Origin: OMIW01 sp044235645
GTDB lineage: Bacteria; Bdellovibrionota_C; UBA2361; OMIW01
Assembly (NCBI GenBank): GCA_044235645.1
Contig: JBIIHQ010000003.1
Span: 124,001 to 188,000 of the forward strand
Reading direction: 5' to 3'
DNA: 64,000 bases
Shown here: piece after piece, positions 1 to 8,548 of the stretch
Position numbering within the stretch: position 1 is the stretch's first letter
How the letters are laid out: the number at the start of each line of letters is the position of its first letter
Translations under genes and position numbers: made by a program
Notes under the pieces: model-generated
The model's database searches: none
Told to the model about the DNA's origin: nothing
Seen by the model: only the letters and a program-made list of their open reading frames with translations

Positions 1-1215
1 CTCCCCTGTCAGGAGAACTCGTGTGGTGCACTGGCAAAGGGAAATGGCTCATGCACAACATCCCCAAACGTGCCTGGTTCCGTTGACAATCTTTACTACA
101 CCGAGCCGATATCATCCATCAGGACTGCATGTGTCATCGCGAGCCATGCGCCGCAACCTACCGAGCACATCGAAATCCCGCACACGGGGATTGTCTGCTC
201 CCCCGAGGTCATTGAAACGGCCCCCACCGTATGCTCCCCCCTCATAACCACTCACACCTGCAATCCCTCGAACACGGGAATCAACCAGCCCATCATCAAC
301 GGTAAGGTAACGGCATCGGTCAATGACCTCCTGGTGGCATGCGATCCAAAGCCAAAGCCGAGTGGATCGCATCTGCTCGACTCTGCCACCGCGACCGTTA
401 CCACCAAACGGGTAACCGCCCCTAATACCACCACCCCCATCACCGCTACGGCCCCAAGAACCACCTGCGCCGCAGCACCCACAATATCCCGCAACAAGTT
501 CCCTGCTGAAGTTCAGAGCTACGCTGTGGTAACCCCCATCGATCACGGTGCCATCGCAGGTACCTTTGCGGATATCCCTTCTTCGGCCGCCTCTCAACCA
601 CAGGATTCGCTCGCGTGCCTGCCGACCCGTGAGCTCACCAATGATGAGGAACCTAACATCCTGAAGGGTTACGCATTCCTGACAACGCCACACCGCGACC
701 TTGGGTGCGCCCGGCCAACGACGCTCGCAGCAGCCAAAGCTCAGGTCGAGCAGGACGCCCGGTATCGGGTAACATTTGGCTCACCACTGGTGACTGGTCG
801 GTTCGCATTTTCCGAAGGTACGACTCCCGATAGCTGCACCCCCCACACTGTCAGCACACCGGAAATATCGCCGAAAGACCTCCTCGATCTTGGCGTATTC
901 CCAGAACCATCCATGCCCCCTCAGTGCACAGCCACGCAATGTATGAGGGAATTTGCCGGCTTTGCCGGAACCTCTGAAACGAATCCACCGAGAGTGAACA
1001 TTGCCGCCGCGATCGCCGAGGCGAAAGCCGCCACAAGAGCCTACCTCCCTAATTCCCAGCCAGAGGATCTCCAGATCGAGATAACCCCTTCATCCGCCGA
1101 CACAGCCACTCCCGTTACCTATCGAGTGACCACTCAGATGACCGTTCCATTGAGCTTCAATCGAAGCTCAATGGTGGTGCACGTTGCACATGGAAAGCGC
1201 GAAGTCGCGGGGTAA
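1..1215 (+). CDS. Cys-containing hypothetical protein, 5' end cut by window edge
   Basis: The reading frame is open from base 1, so the gene probably begins before the window. The first in-window start-like codon is a GTG at 70, but the frame upstream of it also reads as Cys-bearing protein. The N-terminal half is rich in Thr, Pro, Ala and Cys with no obvious membrane segment. The C-terminal part has a charged, Ala-rich stretch at about residues 310-330. It ends in TAA after a run that includes a 12-bp inverted repeat. I recognise no family. The Cys spacing and low charge suggest an exported or surface protein, which is inference. An antisense frame over 112-693 is Gly/Arg-rich and looks like a shadow. 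Confidence 0.55.
   Translation, partial: LPCQENSCGALAKGNGSCTTSPNVPGSVDNLYYTEPISSIRTACVIASHAPQPTEHIEIPHTGIVCSPEVIETAPTVCSPLITTHTCNPSNTGINQPIINGKVTASVNDLLVACDPKPKPSGSHLLDSATATVTTKRVTAPNTTTPITATAPRTTCAAAPTISRNKFPAEVQSYAVVTPIDHGAIAGTFADIPSSAASQPQDSLACLPTRELTNDEEPNILKGYAFLTTPHRDLGCARPTTLAAAKAQVEQDARYRVTFGSPLVTGRFAFSEGTTPDSCTPHTVSTPEISPKDLLDLGVFPEPSMPPQCTATQCMREFAGFAGTSETNPPRVNIAAAIAEAKAATRAYLPNSQPEDLQIEITPSSADTATPVTYRVTTQMTVPLSFNRSSMVVHVAHGKREVAG
1147..1174. repeat. 12-bp perfect inverted repeat inside the 3' end of a gene
   Basis: CCATTGAGCTTC at 1147-1158 is repeated in inverse at 1163-1174 with a 4-base AATC loop. It lies within the last 25 codons of the preceding gene, so the mRNA would form a tight hairpin about 40 bases before the stop. 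No T-run follows. It could be an mRNA structure or chance. Confidence 0.6.
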
Positions 1216-1320
1216 TGAAGGAACGAGGAGCGACAAGGGGGTGACCATTTCCCCAATTTTCGTGTGATGAAAATCAATTGCTATGAGGCTGGTTTTTGTA
1301 ATCGAAGTTGACTTTCGGAT

Positions 1321-2007
1321 ATGGGGGTGGATATCCTGTTCGGGTTCACCAGTAGGTTTATGGTCAAGCTCTTCCTGACAGCCTTCCATCAATGGCGCGG
1401 AGAAAAATCGATATATCCAATAACCTGGGTCGGGTTCTTCTTTAGCTGCCTCACGTTGGGCGGTGGCATGTGTCTCATCATCGGGAGCGTCGCCTTAGTG
1501 TGCGAAGCATTAGTGGTGGCGTTCAACACGATGAACGACCTCCCAAGGGGCTCCTCCTTCTACCCCCTCACGTTTCCCTATTACCTTGTAAGGGAGGCGG
1601 TCAGGAGGCTGAACTCCTCTTTCGCATCCCCCCGTTTTTGCCGAGATTGGGAGCAAGAAACGGCCCCCATCGCAGCTGCGTTGAGGCAGATTGCTTTGGA
1701 TGCCGAGCCTTGGGTGGGACCGCAGAGCGGGGACCTCGTTCGAATTGAGCGGGACACGCGGGGGCTTTTTCGCGAGAGGGCTGAAAGGCTCTTGACCGAG
1801 ATGAGGGTGGCGACTTCTCCACGCTCCGCTGGCACCATTCAGGTCCGCGACCTCTGGCACCTGCGCGCTCGAGCCATCGGCCTTGTATGGGCATCAAGTC
1901 CCATACGGTTTGATTCGGGAGTCGCAGGTCTCAGGGGCTTGGACCGCAGTTGGTTCATCGCTCGCCGATTCAATACGGCCATCCGAAGGTTAGGCTGGGT
2001 TTGGTGA
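1321..2007 (+). CDS. Hypothetical protein with one membrane segment
   Basis: This 228-residue protein is not recognised. Residues about 37-70 form one long or two short hydrophobic segments (Phe/Leu/Gly-rich, ending around Val-Val-Ala-Phe). A soluble Arg/Glu-rich C-terminal half follows. The ATG at 1321 has no clear ribosome site. An in-frame ATG at 1360 sits just after AGTAGG and is a possible alternative start. The gene follows the Cys-rich ORF in the same direction by about 100 bases and precedes a hairpin at 2013-2046. It may be a membrane-anchored partner of the upstream protein, but nothing in the sequence proves this. Confidence 0.55.
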   Translation: MGVDILFGFTSRFMVKLFLTAFHQWRGEKSIYPITWVGFFFSCLTLGGGMCLIIGSVALVCEALVVAFNTMNDLPRGSSFYPLTFPYYLVREAVRRLNSSFASPRFCRDWEQETAPIAAALRQIALDAEPWVGPQSGDLVRIERDTRGLFRERAERLLTEMRVATSPRSAGTIQVRDLWHLRARAIGLVWASSPIRFDSGVAGLRGLDRSWFIARRFNTAIRRLGWVW

Positions 2008-2012
2008 CCATC

Positions 2013-2046
2013 GGGCCCTCCTCCATAACACGATGAGCGAGGGCCC
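2013..2046 (+). terminator. Candidate intrinsic terminator
   Basis: GGGCCCTC at 2013-2020 pairs perfectly with GAGGGCCC at 2039-2046 across an 18-base loop. A pyrimidine/T-rich tract follows at about 2050-2070. It sits 6 bases after the stop of the membrane protein gene. The loop is longer than usual, so confidence is moderate. Confidence 0.4.
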
Positions 2047-2154
2047 CAACTTTCTCACCTTTTATTTTTCCACCCTCATCTCTCCCCACCTCCACTCGAC
2101 GCGCGCCGTCAGAAACGATATCGTTCCCTCGATATCCCCTTGCGCTCACTCTCC

Positions 2155-3663
2155 ATGTCCCCCCTTATCCCCCTCTTCCTTACATCCCGCATGCTCCTGG
2201 TGCTCCTCCTCGGCTTCTCCTCCGGCCTACCCCTCGCGTTAACCGGAGGAACCCTCCAAGCATGGCTGACCGATGCGGGGATTGCATTACCAACCATCAG
2301 CCGCTTTGCCCTCGTTGGTATCCCATACACCCTCAAATTTCTCTGGGCTCCCCTTCTCGATGAGTGTATGCCACCGTTTTTCGGGAGACGCCGCGGCTGG
2401 GGGCTCCTCTGTCAGCTCTGTCTTATCGGGTCGATACTTGCCCTGGGGATGTGTAATCCCACTGATGGCCTTCCTCTTCTCGCAATCATCACACTCTTTG
2501 TCGTCTTTTTCAGCGCGACTCAGGACGTCATTCTCGATGCGTTGAGAACCGAGATCCTTCCAGAGTCAGCGTACGGGGTTGGTGCGGGGATGTACGTGAT
2601 GGGGTACCGGATCGCGATGCTCGTCTCGGGAGCACTCGCGCTCTACCTTGCCGATGCGACCGATGGTCTTGGGCTTCCGTGGGGAACAGTTTACTGGATC
2701 ATGGCGAGTTTCCTTCTCATCGGGGTAGGTGCTATCGCGCTCGCCCCAGAGCCAGCTATTCCTGAACACCCATCTTCGCCCGACACCGCCGACCCCAAAC
2801 GAGTGGTCACGCCCCGGCTATCGCTCCGAGAGCGGATGGTACTCCCCTTTGTCGAGTTCTTTAGCCGCCCTGCGGCGATATCGATAGTCGGTTTTGTAAC
2901 GGTGTACAAACTGTCGACGATGATGGCGACGTCGTTGACGGTAACCTTCCTGATGACTCTGGGGTATTCAAAGACCGAGATTGGAACCGTTACCAAGATC
3001 TATGGACTCATCGCAACGATCGCGGGTACCCTCGCCGGTGGTGCCTTGATGACGAAGATGACGTTAAAACGGGCGCTCTGGGTGTTCGGAGTCGTTCAAT
3101 CACTCGCAGGTTTAAGCTTCCTGCTCCTCACCGCCATGACCCCGAATACCCCGATGCTTATCCTCGTCGTCACCACTGAGAACTTCATGATTGGCCTCGG
3201 GGTCGCTGCAATCTCCGCCTTTATGATGACGATCTGCTCGAAGCAATTCACCGGCAGTCAATTCGCCCTCCTCTCAAGCGTCACCGCAGTCTCGCGGGTC
3301 GTCCTCGTCTCACCCGCTGGGGAACTGGTCGCAGCGTGGGGGTGGTCGGCCTTCTACCTCTTTTCGGTAGCACTCGCCCTTCCCGGCCTGCTCCTGTTGA
3401 CTCAATTTGATACATGGATAGCCCCACCACACGAAGATTCGGCGCACCGCCTCAATTGGGTTGACTATTTAATTATTGGTGGGTTTATCGGCGGGCTCAT
3501 CCTGATCGCAGTCGGGCCCCTGGTGGAGGCGACCGGAGTCGAAGTGCTGTCCGCAGCAAACATTGCAAAGGTTGGGGCGGGGGTATTTTGCGGGGCGTTT
3601 TTGTTCGGTTTTTTTCGGGGGTGGCGCGGACAGACGGCTGAAAAGCGGGTGCGGCTCTTATAG
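2155..3663 (+). CDS. ampG: MFS permease of the AmpG type
   Basis: This is a major facilitator membrane protein of about 502 residues with 12 or more hydrophobic segments. It opens with a GFSSGLPLAL-type helix 1 and the loop about 20 residues later has a YTLKFLWAPLLDE motif. Both are characteristic of AmpG, the inner-membrane permease that imports GlcNAc-anhydroMurNAc muropeptides for peptidoglycan recycling. The SATQDVILDA motif of helix 4 is also present. I prefer the ATG at 2155 over the TTG at 2140. No other recycling gene is adjacent. The closest alternatives are other AmpG/acetyl-CoA-transporter-like MFS members. The substrate is inferred from family resemblance. Confidence 0.85.
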   Translation: MSPLIPLFLTSRMLLVLLLGFSSGLPLALTGGTLQAWLTDAGIALPTISRFALVGIPYTLKFLWAPLLDECMPPFFGRRRGWGLLCQLCLIGSILALGMCNPTDGLPLLAIITLFVVFFSATQDVILDALRTEILPESAYGVGAGMYVMGYRIAMLVSGALALYLADATDGLGLPWGTVYWIMASFLLIGVGAIALAPEPAIPEHPSSPDTADPKRVVTPRLSLRERMVLPFVEFFSRPAAISIVGFVTVYKLSTMMATSLTVTFLMTLGYSKTEIGTVTKIYGLIATIAGTLAGGALMTKMTLKRALWVFGVVQSLAGLSFLLLTAMTPNTPMLILVVTTENFMIGLGVAAISAFMMTICSKQFTGSQFALLSSVTAVSRVVLVSPAGELVAAWGWSAFYLFSVALALPGLLLLTQFDTWIAPPHEDSAHRLNWVDYLIIGGFIGGLILIAVGPLVEATGVEVLSAANIAKVGAGVFCGAFLFGFFRGWRGQTAEKRVRLL

Positions 3664-3668
3664 ACTCT

Positions 3669-3686
3669 AAATTATCGCAATAATTT
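3669..3686 (+). terminator. AT-rich hairpin after the AmpG-like gene
   Basis: AAATTAT (3669-3675) and ATAATTT (3680-3686) are perfect inverse arms around CGCA, starting 5 bases after the stop codon and followed by TTCCC. The stem has only one or two strong pairs, so it is a weak candidate terminator. Confidence 0.25.
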
Positions 3687-3838
3687 TCCCGGGGAGACCA
3701 TATCCCTCCTAGATTGCCCTCGATGCATGGGCATACTCGGCCAACCCTTGATGGACTCCTCCCAAGGGATAGAGGTTACGGGTAGTGGTAACGGGATGAG
3801 TTATTGACTGCAACATCCCAGGGATAGTGGAAATTCCT

Positions 3839-5284
3839 ATGACGACGCCGACTCCAGCTGCAACGGGTACGGGACAATCGAACCCTTCATCCGGAGGTAC
3901 CACTCCGTCGAGCGGTACCCTCCCCCCGGCTGCACCTCCCCGCCCGGGAGCGACCCCTTCACCAGCTACCCCCTCAGCCCCAGCTACCGCCTCAGCCACA
4001 GGGATACCCTCGCCCGCAACACCAGCTCCAACGGCTCCAGCTTCCCCACCCGCGTCCAGTCCTCAGGGCCCCGCACCCTTGGTATTCAAAGGATCATCAC
4101 TCAAGGTATCAGGGACAGGGGCCAGGGTCGTTGAAGGAGAGCACGGTGTCGGGCTGTTGACGAGTGGAGATGACAAATACATCGTCCTGTCGTATGGAAC
4201 GGGAGACAACGTCACCACCGTCACGGCTAAATTGGGGGAGGATCAGACTTCCTTCAGAATCTTCTCGAAAAGTCCGGAAGGGGTTACCGAACAGACGGTC
4301 TCAGCAGAGCAACTCACGACAGCCCTGTCTGGCAAACTCACCTCTGAACAGAAGACGGCGATTGAACAGATGGTAGCCGCAGCAAAGGCTCAAAGGCAAT
4401 CTCAACGACCACAACCATCGCAATCGGCAACACCCCAACCAGCGCTGGGTGGACAGCGCCCTCCTCAAGCCGAGACCCCACCTGCAGGAGGAACTCCGCC
4501 CCCTGCAGGACAGCCAACTCCTCCGCCCGCTGCAGGGCAACCAGCCTCCCCCGCCTCAGGTTCGGCTGGGTCGCGCCCGGCCACTCCGTCCACACCGACA
4601 AGCATTTTGGTTGATGGGCTAATAAACAGGTCAGAGGCGACTCGCATTAACTCGCTTGTCACGACTCAAAAGGGGATCGAGTTCCTCAGAAAGGAATTCC
4701 CCCAGGTTTGGTTGGGTTCTGATGCCCAGGCTCTGTCGGAAAAGGGTGGTGTTGTTGGAATCCCGATAATCTCTCCAAATAATTGGGGTCCCGCGAACGT
4801 AAAGGGACGAATCATCCTCAATAAGGACGGAGGGGTGACCATCGTGGATTCGGAGGGAAATGGCGCGATGAGCAATAAAGAGCTCGTGAGAGATGCGGAG
4901 CGTCTCCTCCAAAACCTCCTTTGGAAGTACGAGAACGGGGGCGGGAATGGACACGGTAACAGCTCCACCGCTCGACCTCATGCAGGCTTGAAGGCCGATG
5001 GAAAACGAGATCAATCCGAGAATAAGATAATAGCTGACTACCTCGAGCACCCGAAGTTTCTCTCCTGGCTCCAATCAGAGCGCCCCGGAATGCAAACCTT
5101 AAATGGAAAGGTTGATTTTGAAATATCCGATGGGGTGACCGTTTCGATTAATCGGACAACAGGTGCTTGGACCGCCCGTAAGAAGGGGTCGGACGCGGAT
5201 CTTGGGTCCCTCGATGATATTCGGCGAATCGAGGACGACCTGAAGCGACTATTCACCAAGTTTTCCTCGGACCTCAGACTCTGA
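3839..5284 (+). CDS. Pro/Ala-rich low-complexity hypothetical protein
   Basis: The protein has about 481 residues and an alternating architecture. Residues 1-85 are Pro/Ala/Thr/Ser-rich. A compact, beta-rich-looking segment of about 100 residues follows, then a second Pro/Gln/Ala linker (about 190-255). The C-terminal region of about 225 residues contains two related-looking segments, each ending in an acidic helix with a [DE]xxRRIEDDL-like pattern. No signal peptide or membrane segment is visible. ATG 3839 is chosen; a GTG at 3827 is also possible. Pro/Ala linkers usually tether domains. The function is unknown and I recognise no family. Confidence 0.7.
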   Translation: MTTPTPAATGTGQSNPSSGGTTPSSGTLPPAAPPRPGATPSPATPSAPATASATGIPSPATPAPTAPASPPASSPQGPAPLVFKGSSLKVSGTGARVVEGEHGVGLLTSGDDKYIVLSYGTGDNVTTVTAKLGEDQTSFRIFSKSPEGVTEQTVSAEQLTTALSGKLTSEQKTAIEQMVAAAKAQRQSQRPQPSQSATPQPALGGQRPPQAETPPAGGTPPPAGQPTPPPAAGQPASPASGSAGSRPATPSTPTSILVDGLINRSEATRINSLVTTQKGIEFLRKEFPQVWLGSDAQALSEKGGVVGIPIISPNNWGPANVKGRIILNKDGGVTIVDSEGNGAMSNKELVRDAERLLQNLLWKYENGGGNGHGNSSTARPHAGLKADGKRDQSENKIIADYLEHPKFLSWLQSERPGMQTLNGKVDFEISDGVTVSINRTTGAWTARKKGSDADLGSLDDIRRIEDDLKRLFTKFSSDLRL

Positions 5285-5346
5285 CCATAGAGATGTCTAT
5301 CTGGCGGGCGAGGTGTCGGCTGACAGTCGGGGCTCAAGAGAGTGAG

Positions 5347-5369
5347 ACGGGGCCAGTACCCGGGCCCGT
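5347..5369 (+). terminator. Possible terminator hairpin downstream of the Pro/Ala-rich gene
   Basis: ACGGGGCC (5347-5354) and GGGCCCGT (5362-5369) form an 8-bp stem with one mismatch, followed by ATTTCG. It lies in the 197-base gap before ugd, which otherwise shows no gene. The short T-tract makes it tentative. Confidence 0.3.
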
Positions 5370-5481
5370 ATTTCGTTGAGGTCCCGCGCTCCGCGCGCGG
5401 CTGGTTGGGCCGGTCTCTTGCATCCCCCCCCCACCTATCCTACCATTCCGTCGCCATAACCTTCTCCACAGGAGTCTCCCT

Positions 5482-6816
5482 ATGAACATCGCAGTCATCG
5501 GTTCCGGATACGTCGGGCTTGTTGCTGGAGCTTGTTTTGCCGAGCAAGGTAATGACGTTATCTGCGTCGATGTTGACGAGAAAAAGATAGCGATGCTCGA
5601 AAATGGTCAGATTCCCATCTACGAGCCGGGGCTTGAGGATCTTGTGCAGCGGAACGCCAAGCTGTCTCGACTATCTTTTACGACCTCGCTCGATGACGCG
5701 GTCAAAGCCTCTGATATCATCTTCATCGCGGTCGGCACTCCCCAAGATGAGGATGGCTCTGCTGATCTCACCCATGTGCTCGCGGTCGCGACCGGCATCG
5801 GCAAGGCGATGAATGGGCCCAAGATCGTTGTTGATAAATCGACTGTTCCTGTGGGTACTGCTGCGCTCGTCAGAAAGACCATCGAAGCACAGACCTCATT
5901 CACGGTAGATGTTGTCAGCAATCCTGAATTCCTCAAAGAGGGAACCGCACTCGACGATTTCCTCAAGCCTGATCGGGTAGTAGTGGGAGTTGATTCGCCC
6001 CACGCGGAAAAAGTAATGACGGAACTGTACGAGCCGTTTACCCGCACGGGCAACCCGATCCTCGTCATGGATGTTGTCTCAGCTGAAATGACGAAGTATG
6101 CGGCAAACACGATGCTCGCGATCCGGGTCTCCTTTATGAACGAGATAGCGCTTCTCTGCGAAAAGACCGGTGCGAACATCAACTCGGTTCGCAACGGAAT
6201 CGGAAGCGATGCGCGAATCGGAAAAAGCTTTCTCTTCCCCGGGATTGGGTACGGCGGTTCGTGTTTTCCCAAGGATGTTCAGGCGCTTGTACGAACGGGG
6301 AAAGACCATGGGGTTGAGTTGTTACTTGCCACCGCGGCTGAACAGGTCAACTTCCGACAGAAAAGAGTCCTTCTTGACAAGATCATTGGTCACTACGGAA
6401 ATAAAGAGGCGATACGGGGGAAAGTCTTCGCCGTTTGGGGATTAGCATTCAAGCCCCGCACCGATGACGTACGCGAAGCACCCGCTCTGGTCCTCCTCAG
6501 CGAGCTCGTTAAGCTCGGGGCCTCCATCCAAGCACATGATCCCGAGGCAAACGTAACCTTCCGAGAGAGGTTCGGTGAGCATCCTCAGGTTACCTACGGC
6601 GCATCTAACTACGGGGTTCTCTCGGGAGCTGACGCGCTGATAGTTTGTACTGAGTGGAATGAGTTCCGCGCCCCAGCCTTCGATAGAATTCGGACAAACC
6701 TAAAACAGCCTGTTATTTTTGACGGTCGGAATATTTTCGCCCGCAAAGATATGCAGTCTCTCGGATTTACCTATTACAGCATCGGGCGTCCCTCAGTGAC
6801 TAGAGGGGAGGGTTAA
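5482..6816 (+). CDS. ugd: UDP-glucose 6-dehydrogenase
   Basis: It oxidises UDP-glucose to UDP-glucuronate with two NAD+, supplying precursor for polysaccharide or lipid A modification in the cytoplasm. At 444 residues it has the normal length for the bacterial family. The N-terminus has the Rossmann GxGxxG motif (GSGYVG), followed by the EPGLEDL motif. The catalytic cysteine is Cys261 in GGSCFPKD. The C-terminal UDP-binding domain has the FKPRTDDVREAP motif. AGGAG at 5470-5474 sits 7 bases before the ATG. A membrane fusion protein (HAD-UbiA) follows by about 90 bases and may be co-transcribed. Other nucleotide-sugar dehydrogenases are the alternative, but the motifs fit Ugd best. Confidence 0.95.
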   Translation: MNIAVIGSGYVGLVAGACFAEQGNDVICVDVDEKKIAMLENGQIPIYEPGLEDLVQRNAKLSRLSFTTSLDDAVKASDIIFIAVGTPQDEDGSADLTHVLAVATGIGKAMNGPKIVVDKSTVPVGTAALVRKTIEAQTSFTVDVVSNPEFLKEGTALDDFLKPDRVVVGVDSPHAEKVMTELYEPFTRTGNPILVMDVVSAEMTKYAANTMLAIRVSFMNEIALLCEKTGANINSVRNGIGSDARIGKSFLFPGIGYGGSCFPKDVQALVRTGKDHGVELLLATAAEQVNFRQKRVLLDKIIGHYGNKEAIRGKVFAVWGLAFKPRTDDVREAPALVLLSELVKLGASIQAHDPEANVTFRERFGEHPQVTYGASNYGVLSGADALIVCTEWNEFRAPAFDRIRTNLKQPVIFDGRNIFARKDMQSLGFTYYSIGRPSVTRGEG

Positions 6817-6902
6817 GGCGTAAAAGGGGTGCCGTGTAATAGATCGCGTGGTCGGAGGGATAGGCCCAACGAGCAAGTGGCTGATCAAAAAAAGGGATGG
6901 CG

Positions 6903-8396
6903 ATGGACTCTGAGAAAGAGGCCCCTCAAAGGGATACCTCGACCAGCGATCTCACCCTCCCTCCCGCGCCAACAATGCCCCCTCTCTGTGTTGACCTTGA
7001 TGATACTCTTATCCGCACCGACCTCCTCATCGAGGAGATCATCGCCTACACGCGAGACCACCCCGGGCAAACAGTAAGGCTTCTCCGGTGGTTTAAGGCT
7101 GGGAAAGCAGCAGGGAAGACCGAGCTTGCTCGACACACGAGCCCAACCGTCGAGTTGCTACCGTATCGAGCATCAATCCTCGACCTCATTATTCAGCACC
7201 GAAAATCGGGAACCCGCATCATCCTGGCTACGGCGTCACCTCGCGCGTGGGCGCAGCAGGTTGCCGATCACTTGGGGCTCTTTGATGAAGTAATCGCCAC
7301 CACTGACAAGATCAATCTGAAAGGCCTTCAGAAGCAGACAATTCTTGTCGAACGATTTGGGGCTAAGGGGTATGACTATGTGGGCGACTCCCCCGCGGAT
7401 CTTCCCGTATGGGAGTCCTGTCGCGCAGGATACGTGATTGCAGGGCAGCCCTCGCTGACCTCACGTTTACCCTCTCACGTGGCGCTCGTGCCCAACTCAG
7501 ATCGCTCGCGAGCATCCCCGATTCAACGATGGCTGCGAGCTCTGCGAATCCACCAGTGGTCAAAAAATCTCCTTGTGTTCGCTCCGCTCGTCATGGCACA
7601 CCGATGGAGCGATCCTGCCGCAGTAGGTCAATCGCTTGCAGCGGCTCTCTCTTTTTCACTCGCCGCATCATCGGTATACATTATTAATGACCTTCTCGAT
7701 CTTAATTCGGACCGGGCTCATCGTTCAAAATGTCATCGACCATTTGCATCGGGTGAGATTGCGATCACATCGGGCCTCCGAGCAGTCACCCTTTGCTTCC
7801 TCGGGAGTCTGGCGATCGCCCCACTCGCGCGTTTGCCCTTTCTCCCGATGTTATTTTTGTATCTCGTCACGACGACCCTCTACTCCGTCTCGCTAAAACG
7901 GATTCCCATCGTTGATATCTTTACCCTCGCATCCCTGTACACTCTCCGAATCTTCGCTGGTGCCGCAGCCACGGGGATTTTAGTATCCCCATGGCTGCTT
8001 GCATTCAGCCTCTTCTTTTTTCTCGGCCTTGCCTCAGTGAAACGGTTCGTCGAATTTGGATCAATCTCTGTATCCTCTCCATCGTCTCCCGAAACCTCAC
8101 GGCGGGGATACACCGCAGCGGATGCGTCGTGGATCGCCCAGCTTGGAATGGGAACGGGGCTTGTATCAGTTCTCGTCCTTGCCCTTTACATCCAGGCTCC
8201 CGATGTCACCCGGCTCTACCGCTCCCCCGGCAGATTGTGGTTTGTGACACCCCTTGTATTATTTTGGACAGTTCGGGTGTGGTTCCTTGCGCACCGCCAA
8301 CAGCTCCATGACGACCCAGTGGTGTTTGCTCTCCGCGATCGGACGAGCCTCCTCATCGGATTAATAGCCGCGACTCTGCTCCTCTGCGCCATGTGA
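6903..8396 (+). CDS. HAD-UbiA fusion, decaprenyl-phosphate phosphoribosyltransferase-like
   Basis: Two domains are joined. The first 190 residues are a HAD-type phosphatase with motif I DLDDTL at about 31-36 and the GDSPADLPVW motif at about 161-170. The rest is a polytopic UbiA prenyltransferase with the NDLLDLNSD Asp-rich motif near residue 262 and the KCHRPFASG segment. UbiA members that begin RxxQWxKNLLVFAPL are usually 5-phosphoribosyl-1-pyrophosphate:polyprenyl-phosphate transferases. These make the lipid-linked ribose precursor of arabinose, and the HAD domain could remove the 5'-phosphate. ATG 6903 is preferred because AAAGGG precedes it by about 6 bases; ATG 6897 is also in frame. 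The fused substrate pathway is inferred. Confidence 0.85.
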   Translation: MDSEKEAPQRDTSTSDLTLPPAPTMPPLCVDLDDTLIRTDLLIEEIIAYTRDHPGQTVRLLRWFKAGKAAGKTELARHTSPTVELLPYRASILDLIIQHRKSGTRIILATASPRAWAQQVADHLGLFDEVIATTDKINLKGLQKQTILVERFGAKGYDYVGDSPADLPVWESCRAGYVIAGQPSLTSRLPSHVALVPNSDRSRASPIQRWLRALRIHQWSKNLLVFAPLVMAHRWSDPAAVGQSLAAALSFSLAASSVYIINDLLDLNSDRAHRSKCHRPFASGEIAITSGLRAVTLCFLGSLAIAPLARLPFLPMLFLYLVTTTLYSVSLKRIPIVDIFTLASLYTLRIFAGAAATGILVSPWLLAFSLFFFLGLASVKRFVEFGSISVSSPSSPETSRRGYTAADASWIAQLGMGTGLVSVLVLALYIQAPDVTRLYRSPGRLWFVTPLVLFWTVRVWFLAHRQQLHDDPVVFALRDRTSLLIGLIAATLLLCAM

Positions 8397-8516
8397 CGCA
8401 TCGAGGATATGTGTCGTCTCCACCCCCCGCTCCATTATCCACACCTCGTCCCGAAAAAATTCATATTTTCATCCCCCAGTCTCTTTTTCCCCTCCCCATT
8501 CTATATTTTTTTGATA

Positions 8517-8539
8517 TGATACAGGGCAATAACGTATCA
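8517..8539. promoter_or_regulatory. Candidate LexA operator, TGATAC-N11-GTATCA
   Basis: A perfect 6-bp dyad (TGATAC 8517-8522, GTATCA 8534-8539) lies 9 bases upstream of the lexA start, next to an AT-rich promoter-like tract with TATGAT. Autoregulation by LexA is universal in the family, so a dyad here is a natural operator candidate. I could not find the same dyad in front of recA. Confidence 0.4.
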
Positions 8540-8548
8540 GACTAGCAT

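Noticed and set aside
112..693. 193-codon antisense frame over the first gene
   Set aside because: Gly/Arg-rich, no ribosome site and composition of a shadow frame.
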